Shown: positions 36,017 to 45,180, counted from the stretch's first letter. The stretch is 64,000 bases of DNA from Micromonospora chalcea (GCF_002926165.1 NZ_MAGP01000105.1:1-64000), one strand, 5' to 3'. Notes: a model not told the origin generated them from the sequence alone. Made by a program: numbers and translations.

Positions 36017-37492
36017 TCAGGCCAGCGGCAGCGTGGTCGCGATCGGCCAGGCCAGCAGCACCGCCCCGAGCAGCGGCGCGAGCCACCACGGCGCGGCCCG
36101 GCGGCGCAACACCGCGGCCCAGGCCGCCTGCCAGGCCACCAGCGCGGCGAACAGCGGCACCACCAGCAGCACGAACCCGGGCGCCAGGCCGAGCACCGCC
36201 GCGGCGGCCAGCACCAGCACGGCGATGCCGCCGGTGGCCGCGTAGCGGAGGCCGTCGCCGCCCGCGAGCCGCTCGGCGCCGAGCAGGAACACCAGGCAGC
36301 AGAACGCCACCAGGGGCAGCAGCCACCACCGTGCCCCGACCGGCACGGTCGAGGTGAGCCCGAGATGAAGCGGCAGCGCGACGGCGAGCACCGCGTACCC
36401 GAGGAACGCGACAGCGACCACCGCGGACCGGACGCCGCTCGCGGTCGGCGGTGTCCCACCGGGGCGCGCGTAGCGTGCCGCGGCGGCCAGCAGCACGCCG
36501 GTGAGCAGCAGGAACACGGCGACGTATCCGCCCACGGCGAGCGGCAGGCGGGTGGTCGGCAGCAGCGCGGCGGACACCGCGCCCAGCCCGGCCGCCGGCA
36601 CCGTCGCGGCCAGCCACCAGCCGGTACGCGGACCGCCCGCGCCCGGCCGCGTCCGGCGCGGCAGCAGGGCCGCAAGCGGCACGAAACCCAGCGCGAGCCC
36701 GGCCAGCAGCAGCCCGGCGCCGCCCGGCCGGGTCAGCGGGGACGGCTCCGGCCCGCCGGTACGGCCCGGGAGCGCGTCGAGCACCGCGGCGTGGGTACGC
36801 GGCGCGAACAGCACCGACACGTGCTCGACGCCGGGCGCCACCACCCGCGTCCGGGAACCCGGTGGCGCGTCCCGGGTCGCCTCGTCGACGGCCTGGCGGA
36901 AGCCGGCGAACTCCAGCCCGCCCACCACCAGCGTCAGGTTCCCCGGCCAGCCGGCCGGCACGTCACCGCCGTCGGGCAGCGAGATCGCCACCGTCCGGTC
37001 GATCTCCGGATGCGCCACCGCGTACCGGACGACAGCGCCGGCGCCCATCGAGTGCCCGACCAGGACGATCCGGTCCCTGTCGACGCCGGGACGCCCGCGC
37101 AGCCACCCGACCGCCACGTCCAGGTCGTGCCGCAGCCGCGCCCGGGCGCGTTCGTCGTCCCGCCCGGCGCCGGGCAGCCGGGACCCGCTGGCGCCGTGCC
37201 CGGCGAAGTCGAGCAGCACCGCGACGCCGCCCTGGCGGGCCACCGAGTCGGCCAGCGGCCGCATCAGCCGGGCCGACCCGGCGAAGCCGTGCGCGATCAC
37301 CACCCCGGGCCGCAGGTCACCGGCCCCGCCGTCGGCACGTACCTCGGTCAGCGGCACCCCGGCCACCGTCGCCCGCGCGGTGCTCAGCCCGGCGTCGGCG
37401 CGGACCAGGAGCAGGGCGCCGAGGACGACGGCGAGCAGCGCGACCACGCCGCAGGCGAGCGTTCGCCGCGACGCCGGGCCGGGGGTGGGCAT
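36017..37492 (-). CDS. Alpha/beta hydrolase fused to a multi-helix membrane domain
   Basis: 491-residue protein. One N-terminal membrane segment (about 11-30) is followed by an alpha/beta-hydrolase domain (about 45-245), with the oxyanion region VIAHGFAGSARLM, nucleophile elbow LVGHSMGAGAV (Ser) and a likely catalytic His in VAPGVEHVSVLF. About eight hydrophobic segments follow (about 260-491). The topology places the hydrolase domain probably outside the membrane, suggesting an envelope ester or lipid substrate, but this is inference. The hydrolase domain resembles dienelactone-hydrolase/lipase types. Confidence 0.78.
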   Translation of the reverse strand: MPTPGPASRRTLACGVVALLAVVLGALLLVRADAGLSTARATVAGVPLTEVRADGGAGDLRPGVVIAHGFAGSARLMRPLADSVARQGGVAVLLDFAGHGASGSRLPGAGRDDERARARLRHDLDVAVGWLRGRPGVDRDRIVLVGHSMGAGAVVRYAVAHPEIDRTVAISLPDGGDVPAGWPGNLTLVVGGLEFAGFRQAVDEATRDAPPGSRTRVVAPGVEHVSVLFAPRTHAAVLDALPGRTGGPEPSPLTRPGGAGLLLAGLALGFVPLAALLPRRTRPGAGGPRTGWWLAATVPAAGLGAVSAALLPTTRLPLAVGGYVAVFLLLTGVLLAAAARYARPGGTPPTASGVRSAVVAVAFLGYAVLAVALPLHLGLTSTVPVGARWWLLPLVAFCCLVFLLGAERLAGGDGLRYAATGGIAVLVLAAAAVLGLAPGFVLLVVPLFAALVAWQAAWAAVLRRRAAPWWLAPLLGAVLLAWPIATTLPLA

Positions 37493-37586
37493 GCCGGCAC
37501 CCTACGCCGCGTCGGCGGCCCGGCGTGACCTTCGCCGCCCGGCTGCCGCCGGGCGGCACTGGCCGCGACGCCGCACACTGGATGCC

Positions 37587-38351
37587 ATGGCGATCCCTCT
37601 CCCCCGGCCCGGCGCCCTGCTCGGCCTCACCCGTACCGCAGTGGACCAGGCGCTCGGCTCCGCCGCCACGATGGCCTCGGTACCCGCTCGCGCCTTCGCC
37701 GTCCTCGACCAGGTGGAGGCGCTGGTCCGGCGGATCGACGGAGTGGTGGACCGGATCGAGGGCACGCTCGACCGCACCGACCGGGTGCTGGCCGACGCCG
37801 AGACGGCGGTCCGCGAGGTGGCGGTGATCAGTGCCGCCGCGACCGCGGCGATCGACACGGCGACCGAGGTGGCCGCCGCGGCGACGGTGGTGGTCGGCGA
37901 GGCGCAGCAGGTTTCCGCGGCGGCGGCCACCGTGGTCGGCGAGGCGGACCGGGTGGCCCGCAGCGCGGCCGGTGTGGTGACCGAGGCGGAGACGGTGACC
38001 GCGCGGGCGGCGGGCACCCTCGCCACCGCCGAGAAGGCCACCGGCGTCGCGAACGAGCTGCTGGCCGCGTACGAGTCGACGCTGCGCCGGGCCGCGCCGA
38101 TGGCGGCGCGTTTCGTGGAGCAGCTCAGCCCGGAGGAGGTGACCGCAGCGATCCGTCTCGTGGACGAGTTGCCGAAGCTCAAGGACCACCTCACCTCGGA
38201 CGTGCTGCCGATCCTGGCCACGCTGGACCGGGTCGGCCCGGACCTGCACGACCTGCTGGACGTCACCCGCGACCTCAAGCTCGCGGTCGCCGGCATCCCC
38301 GGGCTCGGCATGCTGCGCCGACGCGGCGAACGCCTCACCGACGAGGTGTAA
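37587..38351 (+). CDS. Alanine-rich coiled-coil protein of unknown function
   Basis: 254-residue protein without membrane segments. The central part (about 40-165) is a long Ala/Val/Glu helix with repeating small residues (VVGEAQQVSAAAATVVGEAD and similar units), suggesting an extended coiled coil or apolipoprotein-like helix bundle. N- and C-terminal parts are more mixed: LPRPGALLGLTRTAVDQALGS, and a conserved-looking end LSPEEVTAAIRLVDELPKL. I do not recognise a characterised family. The ATG at 37587 is the first in-frame start after the divergent hydrolase gene. Confidence 0.72.
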   Translation: MAIPLPRPGALLGLTRTAVDQALGSAATMASVPARAFAVLDQVEALVRRIDGVVDRIEGTLDRTDRVLADAETAVREVAVISAAATAAIDTATEVAAAATVVVGEAQQVSAAAATVVGEADRVARSAAGVVTEAETVTARAAGTLATAEKATGVANELLAAYESTLRRAAPMAARFVEQLSPEEVTAAIRLVDELPKLKDHLTSDVLPILATLDRVGPDLHDLLDVTRDLKLAVAGIPGLGMLRRRGERLTDEV

Positions 38352-38400
38352 GGAAGGGCCCCTTGTTAACGCCTCCGGTAGTGAAAGGGGCCCTTCTTAA
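38352..38400. repeat. GGGCCC-centred repeat pair between convergent genes
   Basis: AAGGGCCCCTT (38354-38364) and AAGGGGCCCTT (38385-38395) are inverted copies separated by 20 nt, with flanking GTTAAC-type sequence. The unit matches the family at 9308-9362. It lies between the coiled-coil gene and the ribokinase gene and could act as a bidirectional terminator. Confidence 0.7.
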
Positions 38401-39294
38401 CAGTCGGCGAACAGCTCGTCGATCTCCGCGCGATGGGGCAGCGCAACCGAGGCGCCGAGCTTGCGTACGCACGCCGCACCCGCGGCCGCCGCCCAGCGCA
38501 CCGCGTCGGCCAGGTCCCGCCCCTCACCCCAGGCCACGGCGAGCGCGGCGGTGAACGCGTCGCCGGCGGCGGTCGAGTCGACCACGTCCACCGGCACCGC
38601 CGGCACGTGCGTCGCCGGCCGCTCCCGGTCGACGTACCAGGCGCCGTCGCCGCCGAGCGTGAGCACCGCCCGGGGCACCAGATCCAGCAGCGCCGCCGGC
38701 TCGTCCCGGCCGCGACCGGTCAGCGCCTGCGCCTCCGGCTCGTTCACCACGAGCAGGTCGGTGGCCGCCAGCAGCTCGGCCGGCACCGGCCGGGCCGGCG
38801 CGGCGTTGAGCACCACCCGGGTGCCCGCCGACCGGGCCGCGAGCGCCGCCTCGGTCACCGTCTCGACCGGCACCTCCAGCTGCGCGACCAGCACGTCCGC
38901 ATCGCGTACGGCGGAAAGCTCGTCGGCGGTCGGCGACGTGAACGCGGCGTTCGCGCCCGGCGTGACCAGGATGGCGTTCTCCCCCCGCGCCGCCGACCAT
39001 GACCAGGGCGACGCCGGACGGGCCGTAGACCACGCGCAGGTGGCCGGTGTCCACGCCGGCCGCTGTCATCCGGGCCCGCAGCGTCACGCCGAACGAGTCC
39101 GAGCCGATCGCGCCGAGGAAGACGCAGGAGGCGCCGGCGCGTACCGCGGCGACGGCCTGGTTGGCGCCCTTGCCGCCGGGCAGCATGACGAAGTCGCTGC
39201 CCAGCACCGTCTCACCCGGGCGGGGCAGCGCCGCGCCGATGCCGACCAGGTCCATGTTGGCGCTGCCGACGACGGCGATCCGGGTCTGCGGCAC
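38397..39294 (-). pseudogene. rbsK: Ribokinase gene broken by a +1 frameshift
   Basis: Two frames together encode a complete ribokinase-family sugar kinase of about 298 residues. The N-terminal part (from the GTG at 39294) reads IAVVGSANMDLVGIGAALP and MLPGGKGANQAVAAVRAGA, ending ALVMVGGAGGE. The remainder, one frame over, reads ENAILVTPGANAAF and ends with the catalytic-base motif STAAGDAF. The join falls in a run of six C (38981-38986); with five C the two parts meet as GGAGENAILVTPGAN, the normal ribokinase sequence. It may be a true frameshift, a phase-variable tract or a sequencing error. It lies 17 nt after the ABC ATPase gene in the same direction. Confidence 0.88.
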
Positions 39295-39311
39295 GGTGTC
39301 CGTCCCGTCGC

Positions 39312-40163
39312 TCAGGCGGCGCGTGCGGCCCAGCGGTCGCCGGACCGCGTGACCACCAGCGGCAGGCCGAACGTCTTCGACAGGTTGTCGGCGGTGAGCA
39401 CGTCGCCGAGCAGGCCCTGCGCCACCACGCCGCCCTCGCGCAGCAGCAGCGCGTGCGTGAAGCCCGGCGGGATCTCCTCGACGTGATGGGTGACCAGCAC
39501 CATCGCCGGCGCGTCCGGGTCGTACGCCAGCTCGGCCAGCCGGGCCACCAGGTCCTCGCGCGCGCCCAGATCGAGCCCGGCGGCCGGCTCGTCGAGCAGC
39601 AGCAGCTCCGGGTCGGTCATCAGGGCGCGGGCGATCTGCACCCGCTTGCGCTCGCCCTCGGACAGCGTGCCGTACGCGCGGTCGGCGAGGTGCCCGACAC
39701 CGAGCTGCGGCGGCAGCGCGGCGGCGCGCGCCTCGTCGGTGCGGTCGTAGCTCTCCCGCCAGCGGCCCACCACCGACCAGGCGGCGGTCACCACCACGTC
39801 GGTGACGCGCTCGTCGGCGGGGATCCGCTCGGCGAGCGTCGCGGTGGACAGGCCGATGCGGGTACGCAGCTCGTTGACGTCGGTGCGGCCGATGCGCTCG
39901 CCGAGCACGTGGGCGACGCCGTTGGTCGGGTACAGCCGGCCGGAGGCCAGGTTGAGCAGTGTCGTCTTGCCCGCGCCGTTCGGCCCGAGCACCACCCACC
40001 GTTCGTCCAGCTCGACCCGCCAGTCGACGTCGTGCACCAGCGCCGTGCCGGAACGCTTGACGCCGACCCCGTCGAGGCTGACCACCAGATCCGCGTCCAC
40101 GGTCGAGGGGGCGGGGGCGCCCGGGGCGCCGGGGATCAGGTCACCAGTCACCGCACCATCCAA
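39312..40163 (-). CDS. ABC transporter ATP-binding protein
   Basis: 283-residue ATPase with Walker A GPNGAGKTTLLN, signature LSEGERKRVQ, Walker B LLLLDEPAAGLD and the H-loop in VLVTHHVEEIP. It carries a proline/alanine-rich N-terminal 25 residues. Long insertions relative to importer ATPases and the absence of a permease beside it make its partner unknown; stand-alone proteins of this type are often annotated as molybdate- or iron-transport-like. It precedes the ribokinase gene, but a functional link is not obvious. Confidence 0.85.
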   Translation of the reverse strand: MDGAVTGDLIPGAPGAPAPSTVDADLVVSLDGVGVKRSGTALVHDVDWRVELDERWVVLGPNGAGKTTLLNLASGRLYPTNGVAHVLGERIGRTDVNELRTRIGLSTATLAERIPADERVTDVVVTAAWSVVGRWRESYDRTDEARAAALPPQLGVGHLADRAYGTLSEGERKRVQIARALMTDPELLLLDEPAAGLDLGAREDLVARLAELAYDPDAPAMVLVTHHVEEIPPGFTHALLLREGGVVAQGLLGDVLTADNLSKTFGLPLVVTRSGDRWAARAA

Positions 40164-40283
40164 TCACGCATCCGGCACGGTGCCCCCCACGGGAGGCGTC
40201 GCCACCATAGGGTGGGGCGCCGTGTCGTTGGTCACCGCTTCCGGAAGGACACCCATGCCCGACCGCTGCCGGAAGGCGCGCGG

Positions 40284-41294
40284 ATGAGCGCGGTCATCGA
40301 GATCGCCGGCCTCCGCAAGACGTTCCACTCGCTGCGTCAGGGGCGCCGGGTCGCCGTCGACGGCTTCGACATGCTGGTCGAAGCGGGTCAGGTGCACGGT
40401 TTCCTCGGGCCGAACGGGTCCGGCAAGACCACCACGCTGCGTGCGCTGCTCGGGCTGGTCCGGCCGGACGCCGGGCGGATGCGCGTGCTGGGCGCCGATT
40501 CACCCGAGCGCCTGCCGGACGTGGCCGGCCGGGTCGGCGCGATCGTGGAGAGCCCGCAGTTCTTCGCCAACTTCACCGCGCACCGGACGCTGCGGCTGCT
40601 GGCCGTGGCCGGTGGCGTGCCGACCGTCCGGGTGGACGAGGTGCTGGAGCAGGTCGGGCTGCGGGACCGGGGCCACGAGCGGGTCAAGGGTTACTCGCTG
40701 GGCATGAAGCAGCGGCTGGCGGTCGCCTCGGCCCTGCTGAAGAACCCGGAGCTGCTGATCCTGGACGAGCCGGCGAACGGGCTGGACCCGGCCGGCATCC
40801 GGGAGATGCGCGACCTGACCCGGTCGCTCGCCGAGGCCGGGGTGACGGTGCTGCTCTCCAGCCACATCCTGGCCGAGATCCAGTTGATCTGCGACCACGT
40901 GACGATCGTCAGCCGGGGGCGGCGGGTCGCGTACGGGCCGGTGGAGGAGGTGCTGGCCGGCTTCGACCAGCACCAGTGGCGGGTGCGGGTGGCCGACCCG
41001 GAGCAGGCCGGTGACCTGCTGGGCCGGGCCGGTCTGTCGGTGACGGCCGGGCCGGACCACCTGGTGGTGACCGGCGTGGAGGATCCGGAGACGATCAGCC
41101 GGACGCTCGGCGAGCAGGGCGTGTGGGTACGCGAGCTGGTCCCGCTGCGGCCGGACCTGGAAAGCGTCTTCCTGGAACTTACCGGCGACCACGAGCACAT
41201 GGGCGTGGAGGTGCCGCGGCAGGTCGACGGCGCGCCGCCGAGCGACGGAGTGATCGACCTCGACGTCCGGGAGAGCCGGGAGGTGGACGCGTGA
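40284..41294 (+). CDS. ABC-2 type transporter ATP-binding protein
   Basis: 336-residue ATPase powering export. It has Walker A GPNGSGKTTTLRALLG, signature YSLGMKQRLAVA, Walker B LLILDEPANGLDP and H-loop LLSSHILAEI. A C-terminal extension (about 225-336) is typical of DrrA-like/ABC-2 ATPases. The ATG at 40284 has GGAAGG about 8 nt upstream. Its stop codon overlaps the GTG of the permease gene (GTGA), so the two are translated together. The exported substrate is unknown; drugs, lipids and peptides are all possible. Confidence 0.92.
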   Translation: MSAVIEIAGLRKTFHSLRQGRRVAVDGFDMLVEAGQVHGFLGPNGSGKTTTLRALLGLVRPDAGRMRVLGADSPERLPDVAGRVGAIVESPQFFANFTAHRTLRLLAVAGGVPTVRVDEVLEQVGLRDRGHERVKGYSLGMKQRLAVASALLKNPELLILDEPANGLDPAGIREMRDLTRSLAEAGVTVLLSSHILAEIQLICDHVTIVSRGRRVAYGPVEEVLAGFDQHQWRVRVADPEQAGDLLGRAGLSVTAGPDHLVVTGVEDPETISRTLGEQGVWVRELVPLRPDLESVFLELTGDHEHMGVEVPRQVDGAPPSDGVIDLDVRESREVDA

Positions 41295-42301
41295 ACCTGG
41301 TCCGTGCCGAGCTGGAGCGGCTGGCCGCCCGGCGCTTCGTGCAGCTCATGGTGGTGCTGCTGGCTGCCGCCTTCGCGGTGACGGTGGTGACCACGCTCGC
41401 CGGTTCGCACCGGCCCAGCCCGGCGGAGCTGAGCCGCGCGCAGGCGCAGGCGGCGGAGAGCGTCCGCGAGATGGAGATGACGTACGACCGCTGCCTGCGG
41501 ATCCGGGAGGGCTCGCTCCCGCCGGCCGAGAACGACTACCTGCCGCGCGACTGCGCCCAGATCGACCCGGCCCAGCTCGACGAGCTGCCGACCGCGGCCG
41601 ACTACCTCAGCGGTGTCTTCGTCTTCGCCAAGGAGGCCGAGCCGCTGCTCTACTTCCTGATCGCGTTCCTGACGCTGTTCGGGTTCCTGGTCGGCGCCTC
41701 GTACATCGGGGCCGACCTGAACTCGGGCGGGGTGGTCAACCTGCTGCTGTGGCGGCCCCGGCGGTCGACGGTGCTCGCCGCGAAGCTGGGCACGCTGCTG
41801 GGCGGGCTGGTCGGCCTGTCGGTGCTGGCCTCGGTGGCGTACCTCGGGGCGTTCTGGTTGATCGGCCAGGCGTCCGGTCTGGTGGGGCGGACCGGTGGCG
41901 ACTTCTGGCCGTCGCTCGCCGCGATCTGGGGGCGCGGCCTGGTGCTGGTGCTGCTCGCCGCGGCGCTCGGCTTCGCCGTCGCCACGCTGGGCCGGCTGAC
42001 GTCGGCGGCGCTCGGCGCGGTGGCCGCGTACGTGGTGGTGTGGGAGCTGGGGGCACGGCTGGTGTTCCAGATCCTCCAGGTGGGCCGGCCGGACCGGTAC
42101 ATGCTGTCCAGCTATCTGGCGGCCTGGCTCTCCGGTGAGGTGCGGCTCTGGGACGGCAACGCCTGCGGCCCCGGGATCTCCGGCTACTGCGACGGTTCGT
42201 ACACGGTGACCTGGCCGTCGGGTCTGGTGGTGCTGCTCGGGCTCACCGGCGCGCTCGTGGCCGCGGCGTTCACGGTGTTCCGCCGCCGCGACCTGATGTG
42301 A
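41291..42301 (+). CDS. ABC-2 type transporter permease
   Basis: 336-residue permease partnering the preceding ATPase. About six membrane helices are seen: one at about 16-34, then a large extracytoplasmic loop rich in charged residues (about 35-115), followed by helices from about 119 onward, ending near 310-330. The C-terminal FTVFRRRDLM is the usual ABC-2 permease ending. The GTG start overlaps the ATPase stop by 4 nt. A strong hairpin follows 32 nt after the stop. Confidence 0.9.
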   Translation: MNLVRAELERLAARRFVQLMVVLLAAAFAVTVVTTLAGSHRPSPAELSRAQAQAAESVREMEMTYDRCLRIREGSLPPAENDYLPRDCAQIDPAQLDELPTAADYLSGVFVFAKEAEPLLYFLIAFLTLFGFLVGASYIGADLNSGGVVNLLLWRPRRSTVLAAKLGTLLGGLVGLSVLASVAYLGAFWLIGQASGLVGRTGGDFWPSLAAIWGRGLVLVLLAAALGFAVATLGRLTSAALGAVAAYVVVWELGARLVFQILQVGRPDRYMLSSYLAAWLSGEVRLWDGNACGPGISGYCDGSYTVTWPSGLVVLLGLTGALVAAAFTVFRRRDLM

Positions 42302-42332
42302 CGGAAGGGCAGGCCCGGCAACTCCTTGCGAA

Positions 42333-42374
42333 CCCTGACGCCATGATGAAGGATTCCTTCACATGGCGTCAGGG
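42333..42374. terminator. Bidirectional hairpin between ABC permease and ROK genes
   Basis: The 13-bp outer stem CCCTGACGCCATG (42333-42345) pairs with 42362-42374. A 7-bp inner stem, TGAAGGA/TCCTTCA (42347-42353 with 42355-42361), closes a single-nt loop after one bulged A. It lies 13 nt before the ROK stop codon in the convergent gap. Confidence 0.85.
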
Positions 42375-42386
42375 CGCACGACGCGG

Positions 42387-43592
42387 TCAGCCGACCGTCG
42401 AGCCGAACACCTCGTCGCGCACCGCGTCCAGCGCGGTACGCAGCGCGCCGCGCAGGATCGGCTCCTCGGTCAGCCCGGTGGTCACCACCCGGGGCCGGAC
42501 GAGCGTGATCGCGGCGACCTCGTGCTGCACCCGCTCGGCCAGCGCCGCCCCGCCCGCCTGCCCGACCGCGCCGGCGAGCACCACCAGCGGCGGGTCCAGC
42601 ACCACGCAGGTGCTCGCCACGCCGAGCGCCAGCCGGCGGGCCAGCTCGTCCAGCATCGGCCCACCGGCGGTGCCGGCCGCGATCGCCGCGCGTACCACCT
42701 CGGCCGCCCGGGCCGCCGCGACGCCCTGCTCCGCCGCCTTCGGGGTGGCGAAGCCGTGCTCGGCGGCCACCGCGCGTACCGCGTCGGCGCCGACGAGCTG
42801 CTGGAATGCCGGCTTGGCCCGCTTGGACACGTCGCGCGGGATGGGCGCGCCGGGCACCGGCAGGTAGCCGATCTCGCCGGCCGCGCCGCTGCTGCCGTGG
42901 TGCAGCCGCCCGCCCAGCATGATCGCCAGGCCGACGCCGGCGTCCACCCAGACCAGCACGAAGTCGGAAGTGCCCTGGGCCGCGCCGGACTGCGCCTCGG
43001 CCACCGCGGCGAGGTTCACGTCGTTCTCGAACACGACCGGGGTGTCCAGGTCCTCGCGCAGCGCGGCGAGCAGGCCGCTGTGCCACCGCGGCAGGTTGAA
43101 CGCGAAGGTGATGTCGCCGGTCTGCGGGTCCACCAGGCCGGGGGTGCCGAGCACGACGCGCCGGACGGCGGACAGCTCCGCCCCGGCGCTGCTGGCCGCC
43201 TGGACCACCGCGTTGTGCACCACCCCGACCGGGTCGTCGGTGTCCTTCGTGGACTGCTCGACCCGGCCGGCCACCGTGCCGGTGATGTCGGCGCAGGCCG
43301 CCACCACCCGCTCCGCGCCGACGTCCACGCCCACCACGTACGCGCTGCCCGGCCGGACGGCGTAGAGCTGGGCGTTCGGGCCCCGCCCGCCGGCCTGCTC
43401 GCCGACCCGGGCGACCAGGCCGCGCTCCTCCAGCCGTTCGACGAGCTGGGACGCGGTGACCTTGGACAGCCCGGTCAGCTCACCGATCCGGGCCCGGGTC
43501 AGCGGGCCGCGTTCGAGCAGCAGCTCCAGCGCCGCACGATCGTTGAGCGCCCGCAGGAGTCGGGGGGTACCGGGCAGCCGGGTCGCACTCAT
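42387..43592 (-). CDS. ROK family transcriptional regulator lacking the zinc motif
   Basis: 401-residue repressor-type ROK protein. The N-terminal winged helix-turn-helix (about 15-70) reads LTRARIGELTGLSKVTASQLVERLEERGL. The sugar-binding ROK domain (about 80-400) contains VVGVDVGAERVVAACADITG and HHGSSGAAGEIGYLPVPG. The usual CxCGxxGCxE zinc motif, expected shortly after the AGEIGY segment, is missing and replaced by DVSKRAKPAFQQ. It is divergent from the GH3 gene, which it probably regulates, with a dyad sequence between them. Confidence 0.88.
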   Translation of the reverse strand: MSATRLPGTPRLLRALNDRAALELLLERGPLTRARIGELTGLSKVTASQLVERLEERGLVARVGEQAGGRGPNAQLYAVRPGSAYVVGVDVGAERVVAACADITGTVAGRVEQSTKDTDDPVGVVHNAVVQAASSAGAELSAVRRVVLGTPGLVDPQTGDITFAFNLPRWHSGLLAALREDLDTPVVFENDVNLAAVAEAQSGAAQGTSDFVLVWVDAGVGLAIMLGGRLHHGSSGAAGEIGYLPVPGAPIPRDVSKRAKPAFQQLVGADAVRAVAAEHGFATPKAAEQGVAAARAAEVVRAAIAAGTAGGPMLDELARRLALGVASTCVVLDPPLVVLAGAVGQAGGAALAERVQHEVAAITLVRPRVVTTGLTEEPILRGALRTALDAVRDEVFGSTVG

Positions 43593-43610
43593 GCCGTCGT
43601 CCTCAATTTT

Positions 43611-43630
43611 CAGTAAGGTTTTCTAACCAC
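43611..43630. promoter_or_regulatory. Candidate ROK operator upstream of the GH3 gene
   Basis: CAGTAAGGTTTTCTAACCAC contains the dyad GGTT-TTCT-AACC with flanking near-symmetry (GTAAG/CTAAC). AT-rich dyads of this kind between ROK regulators and sugar-hydrolase genes are common in actinobacteria as I recall. It lies just upstream of the ROK start (43592), about 90 bp before the GH3 start. Confidence 0.5.
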
Positions 43631-43716
43631 AAAACGCCTGCCGAGGGGCGTCCGTTAGCGTATCGGCCGCCCCGATCCGCGAAGGTCGGACGACCCGGCA
43701 GGGAAAGGGGATACTC

Positions 43717-45168
43717 GTGGGTCAGGATCCAGGACTCCGGCGGCTCGCGCTGGGCACGCTGCTGGCCGCGTACCCGGGTCCGGTCCCGCCGGACTGGGCG
43801 GTCGACCTGCTCGCCGACGGGCTCGCCGGGCACACCCTGTTCGGCACCAACATCCACGACCCGGCCCAGGTCGCGGCGTCCACGGCGGCGCTGCGCGCCG
43901 GCCGCCCCGACGTGATCGTCGCGATCGACGAGGAGGGCGGCGACGTCACCCGACTGGCCCACGCCACCGGCAGCCCGTACCCGGGCAACGCCGCGCTCGG
44001 CACCGTCGACGACCCCGCGCTGACCCGCGAGGTGTACGCGGCGATCGGCGCCGAGCTGGCCGCGCTCGGCGTCACGCTCGACCTGGCACCCACCGTCGAC
44101 GTGAACACCGCCGACGAGAACCCGGTCATCGGCACCCGCTCGTTCGGCGCCGACCCGAAGCGGGTGGCGGTCCACTCGGCCGCCGCCGTCGCCGGCCTCC
44201 AGTCGACGGGCGTGGCCGCCTGCGCCAAGCACTTCCCCGGGCACGGCGCCACAGTCGCCGACTCCCACCACGAGCTGCCCACAGTCGACGTGCCGCCGGC
44301 CGTCCTGCGGGAACGGGACCTGCCGCCGTTCGCCGCGGTGGTCGACGCGGGCGTCCGCGCGGTGATGACCGCGCACATCCGGGTGCCGGCACTGACCGGC
44401 GACGGCCCGGCCACGTTCAGCCGCGCGGTCCTGCACGACCTGCTGCGCGTCGAGTACGGCTTCACCGGCGCGGTAGTCACCGACGCGCTGGAGATGAAGG
44501 GCGCGGTGCTCGCCGCCGGCGGGGTCGGCACGGGCGCGGTCCGGGCGCTGGCGGCCGGCGCGGACCTGCTCTGCATCGGCGCCCGGGTCGACGCCGAGCT
44601 GGTCGAGTCGGTCGCCGCCGAGATCGTCGCGGCGATCGGCGACGGGCGGCTGGCGCGCGAGCGGGTCGAGGAGGCGGCCGGCCGGACCGCCGCGCTCGCC
44701 GTCACCGGCCCCGCCGACGCCCCGCCGCCCGCCACCGACGGCCTCGGCTACGCCGCCGCGCTGCGGGCGGTACGGGTCGAGGGCGACCTCACCCGCGCCG
44801 CCGCACCCCTGGTGGTGCAGGTGCACGCCACCTCCACCGTCGCCGAGGGGCGGGTGCCGTGGGGGCTCGGCCCGCACCTGGCCGCCGGGATCGAGCAGGC
44901 CCGCGCGGTGGCGGGCGAGACCGACCCGGAGAAGCTGCGGCGGCTCGCCGGGGACCGGCCGGTCGTGCTGGTCGGGCGACACCTGCACCGGCTGCCCGGC
45001 GCGCGGGAGCTGGTCGAGGCGCTGGCCGCCACGCATCAGGTGACAGTGGTCGAGATGGGCTGGCCGGGCGCGTGGCGGCCGGCTGGCGCGCGCGCGTTCG
45101 TCGCCACCCACGGCGCCAGCCACGCCAACGGCCGCGCCGCCGCGCAGACGCTGGGCCTGACCGGCTGA
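43717..45168 (+). CDS. Glycoside hydrolase family 3 (NagZ-like beta-N-acetylhexosaminidase)
   Basis: 483-residue glycosidase. The (beta/alpha) barrel (about 1-330) shows the NagZ-type signature AKHFPGHGATVADSHHELP with the catalytic His/Asp dyad loop, GTRSFGADPKRVAVHS, and the nucleophile Asp in VVTDALEMKG. A C-terminal domain of about 130 residues follows, unlike minimal NagZ (about 340 residues) and resembling two-domain BsNagZ-like enzymes. No signal peptide is seen, so it is likely cytoplasmic and acts in cell-wall recycling or chitooligosaccharide use. The divergent ROK regulator probably controls it. Confidence 0.9.
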   Translation: MGQDPGLRRLALGTLLAAYPGPVPPDWAVDLLADGLAGHTLFGTNIHDPAQVAASTAALRAGRPDVIVAIDEEGGDVTRLAHATGSPYPGNAALGTVDDPALTREVYAAIGAELAALGVTLDLAPTVDVNTADENPVIGTRSFGADPKRVAVHSAAAVAGLQSTGVAACAKHFPGHGATVADSHHELPTVDVPPAVLRERDLPPFAAVVDAGVRAVMTAHIRVPALTGDGPATFSRAVLHDLLRVEYGFTGAVVTDALEMKGAVLAAGGVGTGAVRALAAGADLLCIGARVDAELVESVAAEIVAAIGDGRLARERVEEAAGRTAALAVTGPADAPPPATDGLGYAAALRAVRVEGDLTRAAAPLVVQVHATSTVAEGRVPWGLGPHLAAGIEQARAVAGETDPEKLRRLAGDRPVVLVGRHLHRLPGARELVEALAATHQVTVVEMGWPGAWRPAGARAFVATHGASHANGRAAAQTLGLTG

Positions 45169-45180
45169 TCCACGCCTATC

